Positions 54,761 to 54,794 of a stretch of 54,794 nt of DNA are shown piece after piece. The first letter of the stretch is position 1. The number at the start of each line of letters is the position of its first letter. Source of the DNA: Anaerolineae bacterium (GTDB lineage: Bacteria; Chloroflexota; Anaerolineae; Aggregatilineales; Phototrophicaceae); assembly GCA_013360465.1 (NCBI GenBank), contig JABWBO010000027.1:1-54794 (forward strand), in the 5' to 3' direction. The position numbers and the translations under genes are program-made. The notes below the pieces were generated by a model. That model was not told where the DNA came from, ran no database searches, and was given only the letters and a program-made list of their open reading frames with translations.

Positions 54761-54794
54761 TCGGGGAGCCCGGATTTGAACCGGGGACCTCTTG
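54761..54794 (-). tRNA. tRNA 3' half, probably tRNA-Pro, cut by the window edge
   Basis: The minus strand reads AGAGGTC, then T-stem CCCGG, loop TTCAAAT, T-stem CCGGG, acceptor strand CTCCCCG and discriminator A at 54761. The expected 5' acceptor strand CGGGGAG with discriminator A, and the CAAGAGGTC variable region, fit tRNA-Pro. CCA is not encoded (the next bases are CAG). The anticodon lies outside the window, so identity is not proven. Confidence 0.8.

Noticed and set aside
1-54794. CRISPR arrays, insertion sequences, prophage or integrase genes
   Set aside because: No regularly spaced repeats, transposase or integrase motifs were seen; all long frames fit metabolic, transport or signalling genes.

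Overview
The window looks like a piece of a chromosome from a Chloroflexota bacterium, probably an Anaerolineae-like lineage and moderately GC-rich. This placement is an inference from gene content: a split complex I locus with a fused NuoCD, a short-type 6-phosphogluconate dehydrogenase, a LeuA/CimA-containing branched-chain operon, LCP and VanW-like cell-wall proteins, and Thr/Pro-rich surface tails. It is almost entirely protein-coding. There are no transposases, phage genes or CRISPR arrays. One tRNA 3' end, probably tRNA-Pro, is cut by the right edge, and a gnd gene is truncated near the left edge.

Layout. 1-4 kb: oxidative pentose phosphate genes (gnd-zwf-pgl) convergent with pfkA. 4-9.5 kb: acetyl-CoA synthetase, then a tightly overlapping SRPBCC / CrtI-like / photolyase unit. 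9.5-12.4 kb: argGH. 12.5-24.1 kb: a complete-looking branched-chain amino acid operon, ilvE-ilvB-ilvN-ilvC-leuA-leuC-leuD-cimA-leuB, in which citramalate synthase would feed isoleucine; ilvD is absent. 24.2-28.8 kb: a minus-strand unit thrC - FHA protein - ClpN/kinase fusion, divergent from thrB. 28.8-34.1 kb: iscX-nuoB-nuoCD-nuoI and an Mrp-family ATPase. 34.1-43.4 kb: signalling and envelope genes, namely STAS and HATPase-STAS proteins, a class A beta-lactamase-like hydrolase, a membrane kinase whose H-box histidine is replaced by Gln, a Thr/Ser/Pro-rich protein and an LCP ligase. 43.4-50.6 kb: L-rhamnose catabolism (aldo/keto reductase, rhamnose isomerase, DeoR regulator, rhamnulokinase, a collapsed ABC transporter gene, class II aldolase). 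50.6-54.5 kb: an oligopeptide-type ABC importer.

The most striking signal is regulatory and not visible as ordinary genes. Both amino-acid operons are preceded by a promoter, a 27-codon leader peptide loaded with codons for the pathway's own product (five Arg codons in a six-codon stretch before argG; 14 Leu/Ile/Val codons before ilvE), an intrinsic terminator, and an upstream segment complementary to the terminator's 5' arm. This is the architecture of ribosome-mediated transcription attenuation, seen twice independently.

Other candidates for a new system are the two-gene FHA + ClpN-APH-kinase cassette, a shared basic tail on NuoB and NuoI, an Mrp protein without its CxxC beside complex I genes, and an in-frame ABC-ATPase / sugar-binding-protein chimera.
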